DNA of 64,000 nt from Aureibaculum flavum (GTDB lineage: Bacteria > Bacteroidota > Bacteroidia > Flavobacteriales > Flavobacteriaceae): NCBI RefSeq assembly GCF_016406085.1, contig NZ_JAEHFJ010000011.1, positions 93,589 to 157,588 of the forward strand, written 5' to 3'. Every line of letters starts with the position of its first letter. The first letter of the stretch is position 1. This document shows positions 53,195 to 62,589 of this stretch, piece by piece. A program made the position numbers and the translations under genes. The notes under the pieces are model-generated. The model made no database searches. It was not told the origin of the DNA and saw nothing but the letters and a program-made list of their open reading frames with translations.

Positions 53195-53704
53195 TTATTT
53201 AATACCTAAGTTAGATTTAACATCAGCCATTAAATCAGTACCTTTAAAAACAACTAATCCTTTACCTGGAGTAGAGTCAATAACATAATCAAATCCTTTT
53301 GCTGCTGCAACGGCATCAATAGCTTTTTGAGCTCTTTCTGCTATAGGTTTGTATAAATCAAACTCCTTTTTTTGTAATTCTTCACGAGCAGTTTGTTGAT
53401 ACATTTGTAACTTACGTTGTGCATCTTGAACTTCTTGTAATCTTTTTTGATTTTCAGCATCTGTTTGAGTAGGTGCTTCTTTATCATATTTTTGCATTTT
53501 TGTTTGTAATGCAGTTGATTGTTCTTTGAAATCAGCATCGTAAGCTTGTACCACTTTTTTAAGCTCTTCTTGCATCTGTTTAGTTTCTGGCATGGCCGCA
53601 ACTAATTCGTCAGTGTTAATATGTGCTACTTTAGACTGTGCATTCACGGTCATAGCTCCCAAAATTAATACACTTGTTAATAGTAGATTTTTAAATAGTT
53701 TCAT
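53195..53704 (-). CDS. OmpH/Skp-family periplasmic chaperone
   Basis: A 169-residue protein with a signal peptide (ends near VNAQS). It starts with KVAHINTDELVAAMPETKQM, followed by a long coiled coil rich in Gln, Glu and Lys (about 45-125), then AIDAVAAAKGFDYVIDS, the standard Skp layout. It holds unfolded outer-membrane proteins in the periplasm. It is the second of two skp-like genes downstream of bamA, 77 bp after the first. Confidence 0.94.
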   Translation of the reverse strand: MKLFKNLLLTSVLILGAMTVNAQSKVAHINTDELVAAMPETKQMQEELKKVVQAYDADFKEQSTALQTKMQKYDKEAPTQTDAENQKRLQEVQDAQRKLQMYQQTAREELQKKEFDLYKPIAERAQKAIDAVAAAKGFDYVIDSTPGKGLVVFKGTDLMADVKSNLGIK

Positions 53705-53781
53705 TTGTTTTTAATTTATTAATTATTGTTTATTGTTGTTCCTTGTATTATTGATTAGTGTCATTAAAGTCAATATCTTTT

Positions 53782-54579
53782 TTATTGACCCGTTTTCGTT
53801 GTGTCTTGTTTTTGCTTTATTGCTGCAGCTCTATCTTCTTTTTGTTTGGCAATAAATTCTAAACGTTTTTTTCGTGCTTCTTCTTTTGCTTTTATAGATT
53901 CCTGTCTTTTTTGTGCTTTAGCTTCATTTTGTAATCTAATTTTTTCTCGTAAAGCATCGTTTTTAGTTTTTCTTTCTTCTGCTTTTGTTTTAGCTTTGTC
54001 AACAGCAGCTTCTTGGGCTTCTGTTCGTTCTACTTTTTTTTCTGCAATCTCTTTAATTTTACGGCCTTTTACAATTTTATTTAATACTAACTCACTAATG
54101 TCATATTGACCATTAGAGTAAAGCATAACCAAATCACTAGACTTGTCAAAAACAATATCATATTTTTTGGCTAAGGCTATTTCTTGTACCGCATTAAATA
54201 TTTGATCTTGTACAGGTTTCACTAACTGTTGGCGTAAAAAGAACATATCTCCGTTTGGTCCAAAATAAGCAGCTTGTAAATTCTTTAAATCGAGCTCTCT
54301 GATTTCAATATCTTCTTCTTTTTCACCAATTAAATCATCAGTTAATAATGCTTTTTCGTTACTTAAATCTGTCTTTAAAGCTTCAACATCACTCTTTATC
54401 GCATCTAATTTTTGTTGCCAAGTAATCACTTTTGCCTTTAGTCTAGATTCTGCATCAACATATTCAGGTACATTGTCTAGAATGTATTGCATATCTATGT
54501 ATGCTATTTTTTGTGGCTTTTGAGCTACCAGTACAGTAGTTACGAATAAAGTTAGTATAAAAATTAATTTACGTATCAT
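53782..54579 (-). CDS. OmpH/Skp-family protein, long form
   Basis: A 265-residue protein starting MIRKLIFILTLFVTTVLVAQ at 54579; the frame is open to 54612, but that start would lack a signal at the N-terminus. IAYIDMQYILDNVPEYVDAESRL and YDIVFDKSSDLVMLYSN are Skp-like. After about residue 175 it adds a highly charged Lys/Glu/Ala coiled coil (EAAVDKAKTKAEERKTKNDAL) not present in the short paralog. A minus-strand TACATTTG (54633-54626) may be its promoter. It follows bamA by 63 bp. Confidence 0.92.
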   Translation of the reverse strand: MIRKLIFILTLFVTTVLVAQKPQKIAYIDMQYILDNVPEYVDAESRLKAKVITWQQKLDAIKSDVEALKTDLSNEKALLTDDLIGEKEEDIEIRELDLKNLQAAYFGPNGDMFFLRQQLVKPVQDQIFNAVQEIALAKKYDIVFDKSSDLVMLYSNGQYDISELVLNKIVKGRKIKEIAEKKVERTEAQEAAVDKAKTKAEERKTKNDALREKIRLQNEAKAQKRQESIKAKEEARKKRLEFIAKQKEDRAAAIKQKQDTTKTGQ

Positions 54580-54642
54580 GTTACAATGTGTATTTAGAAA
54601 AAACCGTGCCAAAGTAAATATATTGCAAATGTACTAATTTAG

Positions 54643-57243
54643 TTAGAATTGTTGACCAATAATAAAATGTACAGATTGACCTGGTGTAACTAGGTCAGTA
54701 TCAAATCCTTTAGCGAAATCTATACCAAGTAAACCAAATGCTGGCATATGTATTCTAATACCTGCTCCAGCTGAACGTTTTAAATTAAATGGTGCAAAAT
54801 TATTAAAATCATCAAATGCTTTACCTCCTTCTAAAAACCCTAATACGTAAATTGAAGCGGTTGGTTTTAAAGTTATGGGATAACGAAGTTCTAATGAAAA
54901 TTTGTTATAGATAGTACTTCCTAAGTTAGAAGATAAGCTATTATTTTCGTATCCACGCAAACCAACTGTTGTTCTTCCATCAAATTGGCCCGAAGCTAGA
55001 CCATCTCCACCTAAGTAAAAACGTTCGAAAGGCGAAACACCTAATTCGTTATTATAAGCACCTAAGAAACCAAATTCAACGTTAGACATCAAAACAAGTT
55101 CGTGTTGAGGTTTTCCCATTATTTTACTAAACCACTTACCACTAAAATTAAGTTTGTAATATTCTAGTAACTTGAAACGCTCTGCAGAAGTTAAATTTTC
55201 ATAATCTTTATCTTTACTATCAAACAATGAATATGGAGGTGTTAACTTAGCACCTATACTAAAAGTTGAACCCAAGGTTGGAAATATCGGATTATAACCG
55301 GCGGAACTTCTGCTAAAGTTAAGACCTAAAGATAAATTGTTTGAAATACCATTGTTAAATCCAAAAGTACCTAAGAAAAAGTTATCTAGATTAAAACGTT
55401 GGTAACTTATAGCAGTTGATAATGTGAAATAATCATCGGGCCATTTTAAACGTTGATTTAATGCTAATGTAGCACCAATAATATTTAATTTTTGGTTTTT
55501 ATCAACTTTATTTGTTTGGTAATTGTAGCTAAATTGGCTAGAACTATATACCGATAATGATAATGATTTTGGTTTTTTACCTCCAAACCATGGTTCCGTA
55601 AATGATAAACTATACGAATTAGAAAAACGACTTGCTTGAGCACGCAATGCAACACTCTGTCCATCTCCTCTCGGAACAGGTTTATATTCACTACCTTTAA
55701 AAATATTCTTTATTGAAAAGTTACTAAAAGACAATCCTAAAGTTCCTATAAAAGTACTACCACCAAAACCACCTTGTAATTCTATTTGACTGGCACCTTT
55801 TTCAACAACACTATATTCAATATCAACTGTTTTATCAGCATAATTTGGTTGTACATCTGGTACAATACTTTCTGGGTCAATATATGGAAGTTGTCCTACC
55901 TCTCTAATCGTACGTATAATATCTTCTCTACTAAATAATTGACCTGGCATGGTACGCATTTCTCTCAATAGCACATAGTCATTGGTTACTTCGTTACCTA
56001 CAAGTGTTATTTTTCTAATATTTGCAGGTTCATCTTCTCTAATTCTAATCTGAATATCAATGGTGTCATTTTCTACTTTGGTTTCTACAGGGATAACACT
56101 AGAAAATAAGTAACCATTATTCAGGTAGAAGTTTGTTATGTCTTGAGAGTCTGGAGATCCGTCTCCCTTTATACGTTCATTCAATAATTTACCATTATAG
56201 ATGTCTCCTTTTTCTAATCCAATGAATTCTTGTAAGATAGTATCCGAATAAACGGTATTTCCTAAGAATTCAATATTACCAAAATAATATTTTTTACCTT
56301 CGTTTACTGTAATATCTAGGTTGATGGTGTTGTCATCATTCCACGAGATAGAATCTTTTAAAATTTGAGCATCACGATATCCTTTTTCTTGATATTTTCC
56401 GATTAATTTCTCTAAGTCAGCCTCGTATTCTTCTTCAATATATTTAGAAGGTTTCCAAAAACGATAAAACTTCTTTTCCTTTGTTTTTTTAAGTTGCTTT
56501 GCAAGCCACTTATCTTCATGCTTTACGTTACCGCTGAAGCGTAAGTTTTTTATTTTTATTTTATTGCCTTTATCAATAACAATTAATGCTTTTTCGGCAT
56601 TATTATCAGTAGTATCAACTTTGGTATTGATGTTAACTTTAGTTTTTAAGAAACCCTTATCAATATATTTCTTTTTAATATAGTTTTTAGTAGTAGTTAA
56701 AAGGTTTTCGGTAAGCATTGCTCCCTTTTTAAACTCGGTTTCTTTGATAAGTTCTTCTCCTTTATTTTTTTTAACGCCCTCAACTGTAACAGAGCTTATT
56801 TTGGTAAGTTCTTGTACCTCAAATTCTAAATAAATAGTTTTATCATCTATTTTTGTGACATACACATCAACATTGCTAAACAATTTTGAGTTCCACAATT
56901 TTTTTATCGCTCCAGTTAATTTATCACCAGGAATTTTTATGGGTTGACCGACTCTTAATTCAGAAAAAACGGTAATTGATTGATCAGAAAATTGCTCATT
57001 ACCCTTGACAGAAATCCCACCAAGTATATAACTGTTTACTTTGCTGAAATTAACATCTTCAATATTTATTTTTTTTACGGGAACTGAATCAGTAGCTTTT
57101 ATGGCAAGGCTATCAATTGCAGAAGGTGCAATTATGGTGTCTGCAGTTTTTGTAGTTGTTTGGGGGATGTCTTGTGCATTACTTAAAAATGCTGTTAGTG
57201 TAAATACTAAGAGTAATAGGTTGACCTTTAGTTTTCTAATCAT
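54643..57243 (-). CDS. bamA: Outer-membrane protein assembly factor BamA
   Basis: An 866-residue protein starting MIRKLKVNLLLLVFTLTAFLSNAQ at 57243. POTRA domains occupy about residues 55-430 (for example SYILGGISVKGNEQFSD, VNEGKKYYFGNIEFLGNTVYSD, EPANIRKITLVGNEVTND). The Omp85 barrel follows (about 470-866) with TVGLRGYENNSL as the conserved RGF-type loop and a C-terminal VHFIIGQQF. It inserts beta-barrel proteins into the outer membrane. It overlaps uppS by 8 bases and is followed by two skp-like genes, the usual Bacteroidota order. Confidence 0.97.
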   Translation of the reverse strand: MIRKLKVNLLLLVFTLTAFLSNAQDIPQTTTKTADTIIAPSAIDSLAIKATDSVPVKKINIEDVNFSKVNSYILGGISVKGNEQFSDQSITVFSELRVGQPIKIPGDKLTGAIKKLWNSKLFSNVDVYVTKIDDKTIYLEFEVQELTKISSVTVEGVKKNKGEELIKETEFKKGAMLTENLLTTTKNYIKKKYIDKGFLKTKVNINTKVDTTDNNAEKALIVIDKGNKIKIKNLRFSGNVKHEDKWLAKQLKKTKEKKFYRFWKPSKYIEEEYEADLEKLIGKYQEKGYRDAQILKDSISWNDDNTINLDITVNEGKKYYFGNIEFLGNTVYSDTILQEFIGLEKGDIYNGKLLNERIKGDGSPDSQDITNFYLNNGYLFSSVIPVETKVENDTIDIQIRIREDEPANIRKITLVGNEVTNDYVLLREMRTMPGQLFSREDIIRTIREVGQLPYIDPESIVPDVQPNYADKTVDIEYSVVEKGASQIELQGGFGGSTFIGTLGLSFSNFSIKNIFKGSEYKPVPRGDGQSVALRAQASRFSNSYSLSFTEPWFGGKKPKSLSLSVYSSSQFSYNYQTNKVDKNQKLNIIGATLALNQRLKWPDDYFTLSTAISYQRFNLDNFFLGTFGFNNGISNNLSLGLNFSRSSAGYNPIFPTLGSTFSIGAKLTPPYSLFDSKDKDYENLTSAERFKLLEYYKLNFSGKWFSKIMGKPQHELVLMSNVEFGFLGAYNNELGVSPFERFYLGGDGLASGQFDGRTTVGLRGYENNSLSSNLGSTIYNKFSLELRYPITLKPTASIYVLGFLEGGKAFDDFNNFAPFNLKRSAGAGIRIHMPAFGLLGIDFAKGFDTDLVTPGQSVHFIIGQQF

Positions 57244-57988
57244 TATTGTTTTGAATTTGTTCACTAATTTTTCCAAAGCGTCTTTCTCGACATTGATAAT
57301 CTAAGATTGCTTTAAAAAAATCTTCTTTTCTAAAATCTGGCCATAATACATCAGTAAAGTATAATTCTGCATAGGCAATTTGCCATAATAAAAAATTACT
57401 GATGCGTTTTTCACCACTAGTACGTATCAAAAAATCAACGTCGGGCAAAGTAAATGTATATAAATGATTATTTATAATATTTTCATCAATTTCTTCGATC
57501 GAAAGCTGCTTATTAACAACTTTTTTAGAAATATTTTTAATAGTATTAACAATTTCTTCTCTCGACCCATAGCTTAATGCCAAATTTAACACCATAGAAG
57601 TATTATTTTTGGTCAATTCAATAACTTCAAGTAGTTCTTTTTGAGCTTTTTTTGGCAAATTTTGAGTTTGACCTATCGTCTGAAGTCGGATATTATTTTT
57701 TTGAAATGTTTCTAATTCATCTTTTAGCGAACTCACTAAAATTTTCATTAAGGCTTTTACTTCCGTTTTTGGACGGTTCCAATTTTCTGTTGAAAAAGCA
57801 TATAGGGTAAGAACTTCAATACCGATTTCTGAAGCAGCTTCAACAGTTTGTTTTACAGCTTTAACGCCATTGCGATGCCCAAAAACTCTAAGCATTCCTT
57901 TCTGTTTAGCCCAACGACCATTGCCATCCATAATTACAGCAACATGTTTTGGCTTTTTTTCGGTGTTTATTTGTGTTAATTTATCCAT
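57236..57988 (-). CDS. uppS: Isoprenyl transferase (undecaprenyl diphosphate synthase)
   Basis: A 250-residue cis-prenyltransferase. It has HVAVIMDGNGRWAKQKG (catalytic Asp21), GHRNGVKAVKQTVEAA, LTLYAFSTENWNRP and the C-terminal DFLIRTSGEKRISNFLLWQIAYAELYF. It makes the lipid carrier for peptidoglycan and O-antigen building blocks. It lies 6 bp after the DUF6089 gene and overlaps bamA by 8 bases. Confidence 0.97.
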   Translation of the reverse strand: MDKLTQINTEKKPKHVAVIMDGNGRWAKQKGMLRVFGHRNGVKAVKQTVEAASEIGIEVLTLYAFSTENWNRPKTEVKALMKILVSSLKDELETFQKNNIRLQTIGQTQNLPKKAQKELLEVIELTKNNTSMVLNLALSYGSREEIVNTIKNISKKVVNKQLSIEEIDENIINNHLYTFTLPDVDFLIRTSGEKRISNFLLWQIAYAELYFTDVLWPDFRKEDFFKAILDYQCRERRFGKISEQIQNNND

Positions 57989-57994
57989 TGTATG

Positions 57995-58666
57995 TTAAAA
58001 GGCACCCGTATAGCAACCTGGTCTGCCAAAGGCATAAACTATTGTAATGCCTGTAAAAACATACCAATCATCGCTGTTTGGGTTTCCAAAAGTAAATCTA
58101 CTATCATCAATTGCATGGTTGTTGCCGTCAATAACATCTTTAAAAGTATATCTAAAAGATGTTTCCAGTGCAATTCCCACATTTTCCATCAACTTCATTT
58201 TATAGCCAAGACCAACCGGGAAAACTACTGAGGTTGTTCTTTTTTTATCACCATCAGGTCCAATTGTTGAATAATTTACCGCTCCTACTTGTGCTATTAT
58301 GTAAGGTGTTTGTGTAAAACCTGTTTTATTAAGACTGTATTTAAAGAAGCTAAATTCTACGCCTAAAGCCGCTTCCAATACTGAATTTCTAAATTGGAGA
58401 CCTCTGTCTTGCCTCACACTACTTTGTGCTCTACTATCATCATCATGGAGGCGTGTATATATACCCGTAGCTCTAAATGTAATTCTGGGAGTGTAATTAA
58501 ACTTAGCAACACCTCCAACGGCAATTCTATTGGGTTGAATATAATATTCAGAGCCAATATCACCAACGTAATTACTACCGCCTAAAAAGACTCCAGCTTC
58601 GTAAAGTTGTGCTGATGAAATACTTGTAATTAGTACAAAAATAGTAAATAATAGCCTTTTTCTCAT
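57995..58666 (-). CDS. DUF6089 family outer-membrane beta-barrel protein
   Basis: A 223-residue protein with a signal peptide (MRKRLLFTIFVLITSISSAQ). The start at 58666 is chosen because a promoter element (58689-58682) overlaps the longer alternative at 58684. The body is an eight-strand-type barrel: LYEAGVFLGGSNYVGDIG, PRITFRATGIYTRLHDDD, GLGYKMKLMENVGIALETSFRYTF. It is regularly found between nadK and uppS in Bacteroidota; function is unknown. Confidence 0.9.
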   Translation of the reverse strand: MRKRLLFTIFVLITSISSAQLYEAGVFLGGSNYVGDIGSEYYIQPNRIAVGGVAKFNYTPRITFRATGIYTRLHDDDSRAQSSVRQDRGLQFRNSVLEAALGVEFSFFKYSLNKTGFTQTPYIIAQVGAVNYSTIGPDGDKKRTTSVVFPVGLGYKMKLMENVGIALETSFRYTFKDVIDGNNHAIDDSRFTFGNPNSDDWYVFTGITIVYAFGRPGCYTGAF

Positions 58667-58681
58667 TTTCAAAAATGTTTG

Positions 58682-58689
58682 CAAATATA
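58682..58689 (-). promoter_or_regulatory. -7 element of the DUF6089-uppS-bamA promoter
   Basis: On the minus strand TATATTTG (58689-58682) matches TAnnTTTG, with a start near 58678 and a 12-nt leader to the ATG at 58666. No -33 TTG is present. Confidence 0.5.
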
Positions 58690-58805
58690 GTTAAATCTAT
58701 CAGGTTTAAAAGGATAAAACTTCCTTTTTTGATAAACAGTTTTAATGATAAAATATTGTTGGCAAGACCGTTAAGTTTTCACAAAATACTGTTAATAAAA
58801 GATTT

Positions 58806-59690
58806 TTAGTTGCGTTTGTCTTCTCCCCAAAGCAATTTTTCTCTAAGTGTTTTAAAGAAAGTTTGTTGATCTAATTGTATGGTTTTTAGTGAAAAATCAG
58901 CTTTTTTAATGGTAATTACCGAGTTACTATCAATGGTAGTTGTTCGAGAATCTAATGATAATAAAGCTTGTTTTTCCCTTGCAATTATTTTTAATTTGAT
59001 GTTTGTGTTTTCGGGTATAACCAAAGGTCTTGCATTCAAATTATGAGGGGCAATTGGTGTTAATACCAAACTTTTGGTATTTGGAGTAATTACTGGTCCG
59101 CCGCAACTCAAAGAGTAACCTGTAGATCCAGTAGGTGTAGCTACAATTAAACCATCTGCCCAGTAAGAAGTTAAATATTCATCATTTAAATAAGATTCAA
59201 CCGTAATCATTGAAGTTGTATTTCTTCTACTAACTGCAATTTCGTTTAAGGCAAAGTTAATTTCTGAAAGGTCATCATTTTTTTTATTTGAAGTCACGCT
59301 GAGTAACGTTCTTTCATTAATGGTGTACTTTCTGGTAATTAATAAATTAATAGCTTCAGAAATACTGTCTTTTTGTATCGTTGCTAAAAAACCTAATCTA
59401 CCAATATTAATACCTAAAATTGGAATGTCTAAATCTCTAACATAGGTAACCGCTCTTAAAAAGGTACCATCACCACCAACGGTTAGCATCACTTCAAAAG
59501 AATTGTCTAAATCTTTGTAACTACTAAAGGTTTGGTATTCTTTCTCAGGGAAATTATTAACCTTAATAAGGTCATAAAAATTTTCTTCAATAAAAACATC
59601 AATATTTTTTGCCGCCAATGTTTTTAATAGAATTTCTATATAACTAATGGCTTCTCCTTTATAATATTGTCCGTAAATACCTACTTTCAT
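58806..59690 (-). CDS. nadK: NAD kinase
   Basis: A 294-residue enzyme with the LTVGGDGTFLRAV motif (Gly72-Gly73-Asp74), ILGINIGRLGFLATI, ALNEIAVSRRNTTSMI, DGLIVATPTGSTGYSLSCGGPV and LTPIAPHNLNARPLVI. It phosphorylates NAD to NADP in the cytoplasm. It lies 15 bp downstream of the CBS-domain gene and starts the envelope cluster. The 120-bp gap that follows carries the next promoter. Confidence 0.97.
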   Translation of the reverse strand: MKVGIYGQYYKGEAISYIEILLKTLAAKNIDVFIEENFYDLIKVNNFPEKEYQTFSSYKDLDNSFEVMLTVGGDGTFLRAVTYVRDLDIPILGINIGRLGFLATIQKDSISEAINLLITRKYTINERTLLSVTSNKKNDDLSEINFALNEIAVSRRNTTSMITVESYLNDEYLTSYWADGLIVATPTGSTGYSLSCGGPVITPNTKSLVLTPIAPHNLNARPLVIPENTNIKLKIIAREKQALLSLDSRTTTIDSNSVITIKKADFSLKTIQLDQQTFFKTLREKLLWGEDKRN

Positions 59691-59705
59691 GTTTTGGTTT
59701 TATGA

Positions 59706-60365
59706 CTAAATGTCTAAATATTTTTGTAAATAATCTGACCTCTCTTTTAATGTATTTAGATACTCATCTACATGAAAACTATTCAATATCGTATAATTAT
59801 ATCGTCTAAAAGATTGAATGGTGTTGTTCAGATCATGATCACTTATTTTAATTGTAATCTCTGCAGTTTCTTTATTAATATTTGAAATAAAAGCACCAAG
59901 TAATTTTGCATTGTTAGATTCTACAATTTGAGAAATTTCACTAAAGGAATATTCGCTAACTCCTTTAGAAACGACCATAACGGCACCGCTTTGGTTTAAG
60001 AATGGGGTGCTATTAAAGATGTGTAAAATATCAGCTAATTCATAATAACCTAAATACTTTAACTTTTCTGTTACCACAGGAATAATAGTAGCTTCATTTA
60101 AGGCAAATATTTTTAGTAACTCAAACCAATTTGTGTTTTTACGAGCAAAAAACGATTGAAATAAATAGCTATATTCAGATATTAATTGATCATCATCTGT
60201 AATTGTTTGTACATCATTTTCAGCGATTAACCCCATGAAATTTCCTTGCTCAATAACTGGCAGGTGCGTGAATGTAAGTAGATTAAATAATCCTTTGGCT
60301 TTGCTGACCTTGTCAGTCGTCTGCAATGCCCTTACGTCTTTTGATATGTAATCTGATGTTATCAT
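59706..60365 (-). CDS. CBS-domain protein
   Basis: A 219-residue cytoplasmic protein with two CBS domains (about 5-60: LFNLLTFTHLPVIEQGNFMGLIAENDVQ; about 80-130: FALNEATIIPVVTEKLKYLGYYELADIL), then an ACT-like tail (VMVVSKGVSEYSFSEISQIVESN). The start at 60365 (MITSDYIS) is preferred to 60377. CBS pairs bind adenosyl nucleotides. It regularly precedes nadK in Bacteroidota, so a nucleotide-sensing role linked to NADP is possible but unproven. Confidence 0.9.
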   Translation of the reverse strand: MITSDYISKDVRALQTTDKVSKAKGLFNLLTFTHLPVIEQGNFMGLIAENDVQTITDDDQLISEYSYLFQSFFARKNTNWFELLKIFALNEATIIPVVTEKLKYLGYYELADILHIFNSTPFLNQSGAVMVVSKGVSEYSFSEISQIVESNNAKLLGAFISNINKETAEITIKISDHDLNNTIQSFRRYNYTILNSFHVDEYLNTLKERSDYLQKYLDI

Positions 60366-60405
60366 ATTATGTTGCAAAATAACTAAAATTAAACTACAAA
60401 TACAC

Positions 60406-60413
60406 TAATTTTG
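60406..60413 (+). promoter_or_regulatory. -7 element of the pdxJ promoter
   Basis: TAATTTTG matches TAnnTTTG, with a start near 60417 and a leader of about 95 nt to pdxJ. It lies in the divergent gap between the CBS-domain gene and pdxJ. No TTG is found 19 bp upstream. Confidence 0.5.
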
Positions 60414-60511
60414 TTTTTGTAAATTTTATTGAAGGTTAAAGCTTACCTGTATATAATCGAATGAACCCCAAGGTAAGTCCTACATAAAATTGTTTAATCA
60501 ATAAACGACAA

Positions 60512-61225
60512 ATGACAAAATTAAGTGTAAATATTAATAAAATTGCCACATTAAGAAATTCAAGAGGTGGAGATACTCCAAATTTGGTGAGTGTAGCTGT
60601 AGATGTTCAGGAGTTTGGAGCTCAGGGTATTACAATACACCCAAGGCCTGATGAAAGGCATATTAGGTATCAGGATGCATATGATTTAAAACCGACTGTA
60701 ACTACGGAATATAATATTGAAGGGAATCCTATAAAAAAGTTTATAGATTTAGTATTGGCTATTAAGCCCACTCAAGTAACTTTGGTGCCAGACGGAATTA
60801 ATGCGATTACCTCAAATGCAGGTTGGGATACTATTAAAAATCAATCATATTTAACCGAAGTAGTTACTGAATTTAAGAGAAATGGTATAAGAACTTCAAT
60901 TTTTATGGATCCTGACTTGGGTTTAATAGAAGCCGCAGTAAAGACAGGAGCAGAGCGAATAGAGCTTTATACAGAAGCATTTGCAACGGAATATGGATTG
61001 GGAAATAAAGAAGCGATAAAGCCATATGTGGCATCTGCGAATTTAGCTACAGAACTAGGTTTAGGAATAAATGCGGGTCATGACTTAAGTTTAGATAATG
61101 TTCAATTTTTTGCTAAAAATATACCTAATTTATTGGAAGTGTCAATTGGACATGCCTTAATATCTGAAGCCTTATATTTAGGATTAGAGAATGTGGTAAA
61201 CTTATATTTACATAAATTAAAATAA
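60512..61225 (+). CDS. pdxJ: Pyridoxine 5'-phosphate synthase
   Basis: A 237-residue TIM-barrel enzyme. Signature blocks are LSVNINKIATLRNSRGG, ITIHPRPDERHI, VTLVPDGINAITSNAGWD, TGAERIELYTEAFA, GINAGHDLSLDNV and EVSIGHALISEAL. It condenses 1-deoxyxylulose 5-phosphate with 3-amino-2-oxopropyl phosphate to give pyridoxine 5'-phosphate (DXP-dependent vitamin B6 pathway). Its stop overlaps the next start by one base. Confidence 0.97.
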   Translation: MTKLSVNINKIATLRNSRGGDTPNLVSVAVDVQEFGAQGITIHPRPDERHIRYQDAYDLKPTVTTEYNIEGNPIKKFIDLVLAIKPTQVTLVPDGINAITSNAGWDTIKNQSYLTEVVTEFKRNGIRTSIFMDPDLGLIEAAVKTGAERIELYTEAFATEYGLGNKEAIKPYVASANLATELGLGINAGHDLSLDNVQFFAKNIPNLLEVSIGHALISEALYLGLENVVNLYLHKLK

Positions 61226-61992
61226 TGGAAGTATTGTATTCTAAAATTCAAGGTCAAGGAGAACCATTAATTATATTACATGGTCTTTTGGGTATGAGTG
61301 ATAATTGGAAAACCTTAGCAAATAAGTTTGCAGAACATTATGAAGTTCATTTAATAGATCAGCGTAATCATGGTAGAAGTTTTCATTCAGATAACTTTGA
61401 CTATGAAGTAATGGTTGAAGATTTGTCAAATTATATTGATTTTCATAAACTTAGTCGAGTAAATTTAATAGGACACTCTATGGGCGGAAAAGTGGCTATG
61501 TTATTTGCAGTAACCTATCCCAAAAAAATGAATAAATTGATTGTTGCAGATATTGGTCCCAAGTTTTATCCTCGGCATCACGATTTGATTTTTGAAGGTT
61601 TATCGGCGATTGATTTTTCAAAACAAAAAACGAGAGGTGCGGTTGAGGAAGTTTTAAAAAAATACATTTCAGATTGGGGTACGCGTCAATTTTTACTTAA
61701 GAATGTGTACTGGAAATCAAAAGAGCAACTTGCATTTAGATTTAATTTGGAAGGGCTAATTGAGAATATTGATGAAATAGGTGCTCCTTTACCTTCTTTA
61801 TCAGTATTTGAAGGAGATACTTTATTTTTAAAAGGAGAAAATTCAGGTTATATTGCAGATAGTGATATTTCATTAATTACAGCTCATTTTCCAAAAGCAA
61901 CAGTGAAAACTGTCAAAAAAGCAGGACATTGGTTACATGCAGAGAATCCTAATGATTTTTACAGCTATGTTGTCAGTTTTTTAAACGAATAG
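61225..61992 (+). CDS. Alpha/beta hydrolase (YbfF-type esterase)
   Basis: A 255-residue alpha/beta-hydrolase. LIILHGLLGMSDNWKTLA forms the oxyanion region, DQRNHGRS is typical of the YbfF/ABHD11 group, the nucleophile is Ser85 in GHSMGGK, and the catalytic His is in KAGHWLHAENP. It probably cleaves acyl esters or thioesters; the substrate is unknown. It overlaps pdxJ by 1 base (TAATG), so the two are co-translated. Confidence 0.93.
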   Translation: MEVLYSKIQGQGEPLIILHGLLGMSDNWKTLANKFAEHYEVHLIDQRNHGRSFHSDNFDYEVMVEDLSNYIDFHKLSRVNLIGHSMGGKVAMLFAVTYPKKMNKLIVADIGPKFYPRHHDLIFEGLSAIDFSKQKTRGAVEEVLKKYISDWGTRQFLLKNVYWKSKEQLAFRFNLEGLIENIDEIGAPLPSLSVFEGDTLFLKGENSGYIADSDISLITAHFPKATVKTVKKAGHWLHAENPNDFYSYVVSFLNE

Positions 61993-62145
61993 TGCTTTGG
62001 CATATATGTTGACTGTTTAGTTTGTTCTCGTAAGAGATGTTTGGGTGCACATACATTTGGTTCTATCAGACTCTTTTTTATAAAATTAGATAAGAAATGG
62101 AAAACGAATAGTGTATCTATTTATGAATATAAAAAACAAATAAAT

Positions 62146-62505
62146 ATGAAATTAGTTTTAAAAATGTTATTGACGGCTATAGCTGTGGTTATTTTAGCAA
62201 AAATTTTACCAGGTGTTTATGTAGATTCGTATTCAACGGCTGTAATTGTAGCGATAGTGTTGGGGTTGTTACGTGTTTTTGTAAAACCGTTAATTATACT
62301 TTTTACACTACCCTTAACAATATTAACTCTTGGTATTTTTCTATTTGTAATAAATGCAGGTATTATATTATTGGCTGATAAGTTGGTGGATGGTTTTGCA
62401 GTATCAGGTTTTTGGTACGCTTTACTATTTAGTTTACTGTTATCCTTTTTTCAATCAATACTTTATTCCTTTTTAAAGGAAGATCAACAAAAACAGATGT
62501 CTTAA
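62146..62505 (+). CDS. Small membrane protein of the PF04020 ('phage holin family 4') type
   Basis: A 119-residue protein starting at 62146 (MKLVLKMLLTAIAVVILAKI); the frame is open to 62041 but the extra residues are not family-like. Four transmembrane helices with VAIVLGLLRVFVKPLIILFTLPLTILTLGIFLFVINA match the YvlD-like family. Despite the family name it is a chromosomal membrane protein, and no phage genes are nearby. Function is unknown. Confidence 0.9.
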   Translation: MKLVLKMLLTAIAVVILAKILPGVYVDSYSTAVIVAIVLGLLRVFVKPLIILFTLPLTILTLGIFLFVINAGIILLADKLVDGFAVSGFWYALLFSLLLSFFQSILYSFLKEDQQKQMS

Positions 62506-62506
62506 C

Positions 62507-62536
62507 TTGTTATATAGTAGAAATTTACTAATTTTG
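62507..62536 (+). promoter_or_regulatory. Promoter of tig
   Basis: TTG (62507-62509) and TAATTTTG (62529-62536) with exactly 19 bp between them, the same layout as at 29286-29315. The predicted start is near 62540, 50 nt before the ATG at 62590. Confidence 0.65.
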
Positions 62537-62589
62537 CACTCGCTAAAGCGATTTTGCATTATTCCAACATTAAAGAAAAGAAATATAAG

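Noticed and set aside
53195..54579. Tandem skp genes as an unusual duplication
   Set aside because: Two skp-like genes after bamA are the normal arrangement in Bacteroidota.
62146..62505. Phage holin as a sign of a prophage
   Set aside because: The PF04020 family name is misleading; the gene is a common chromosomal one and no phage genes surround it.
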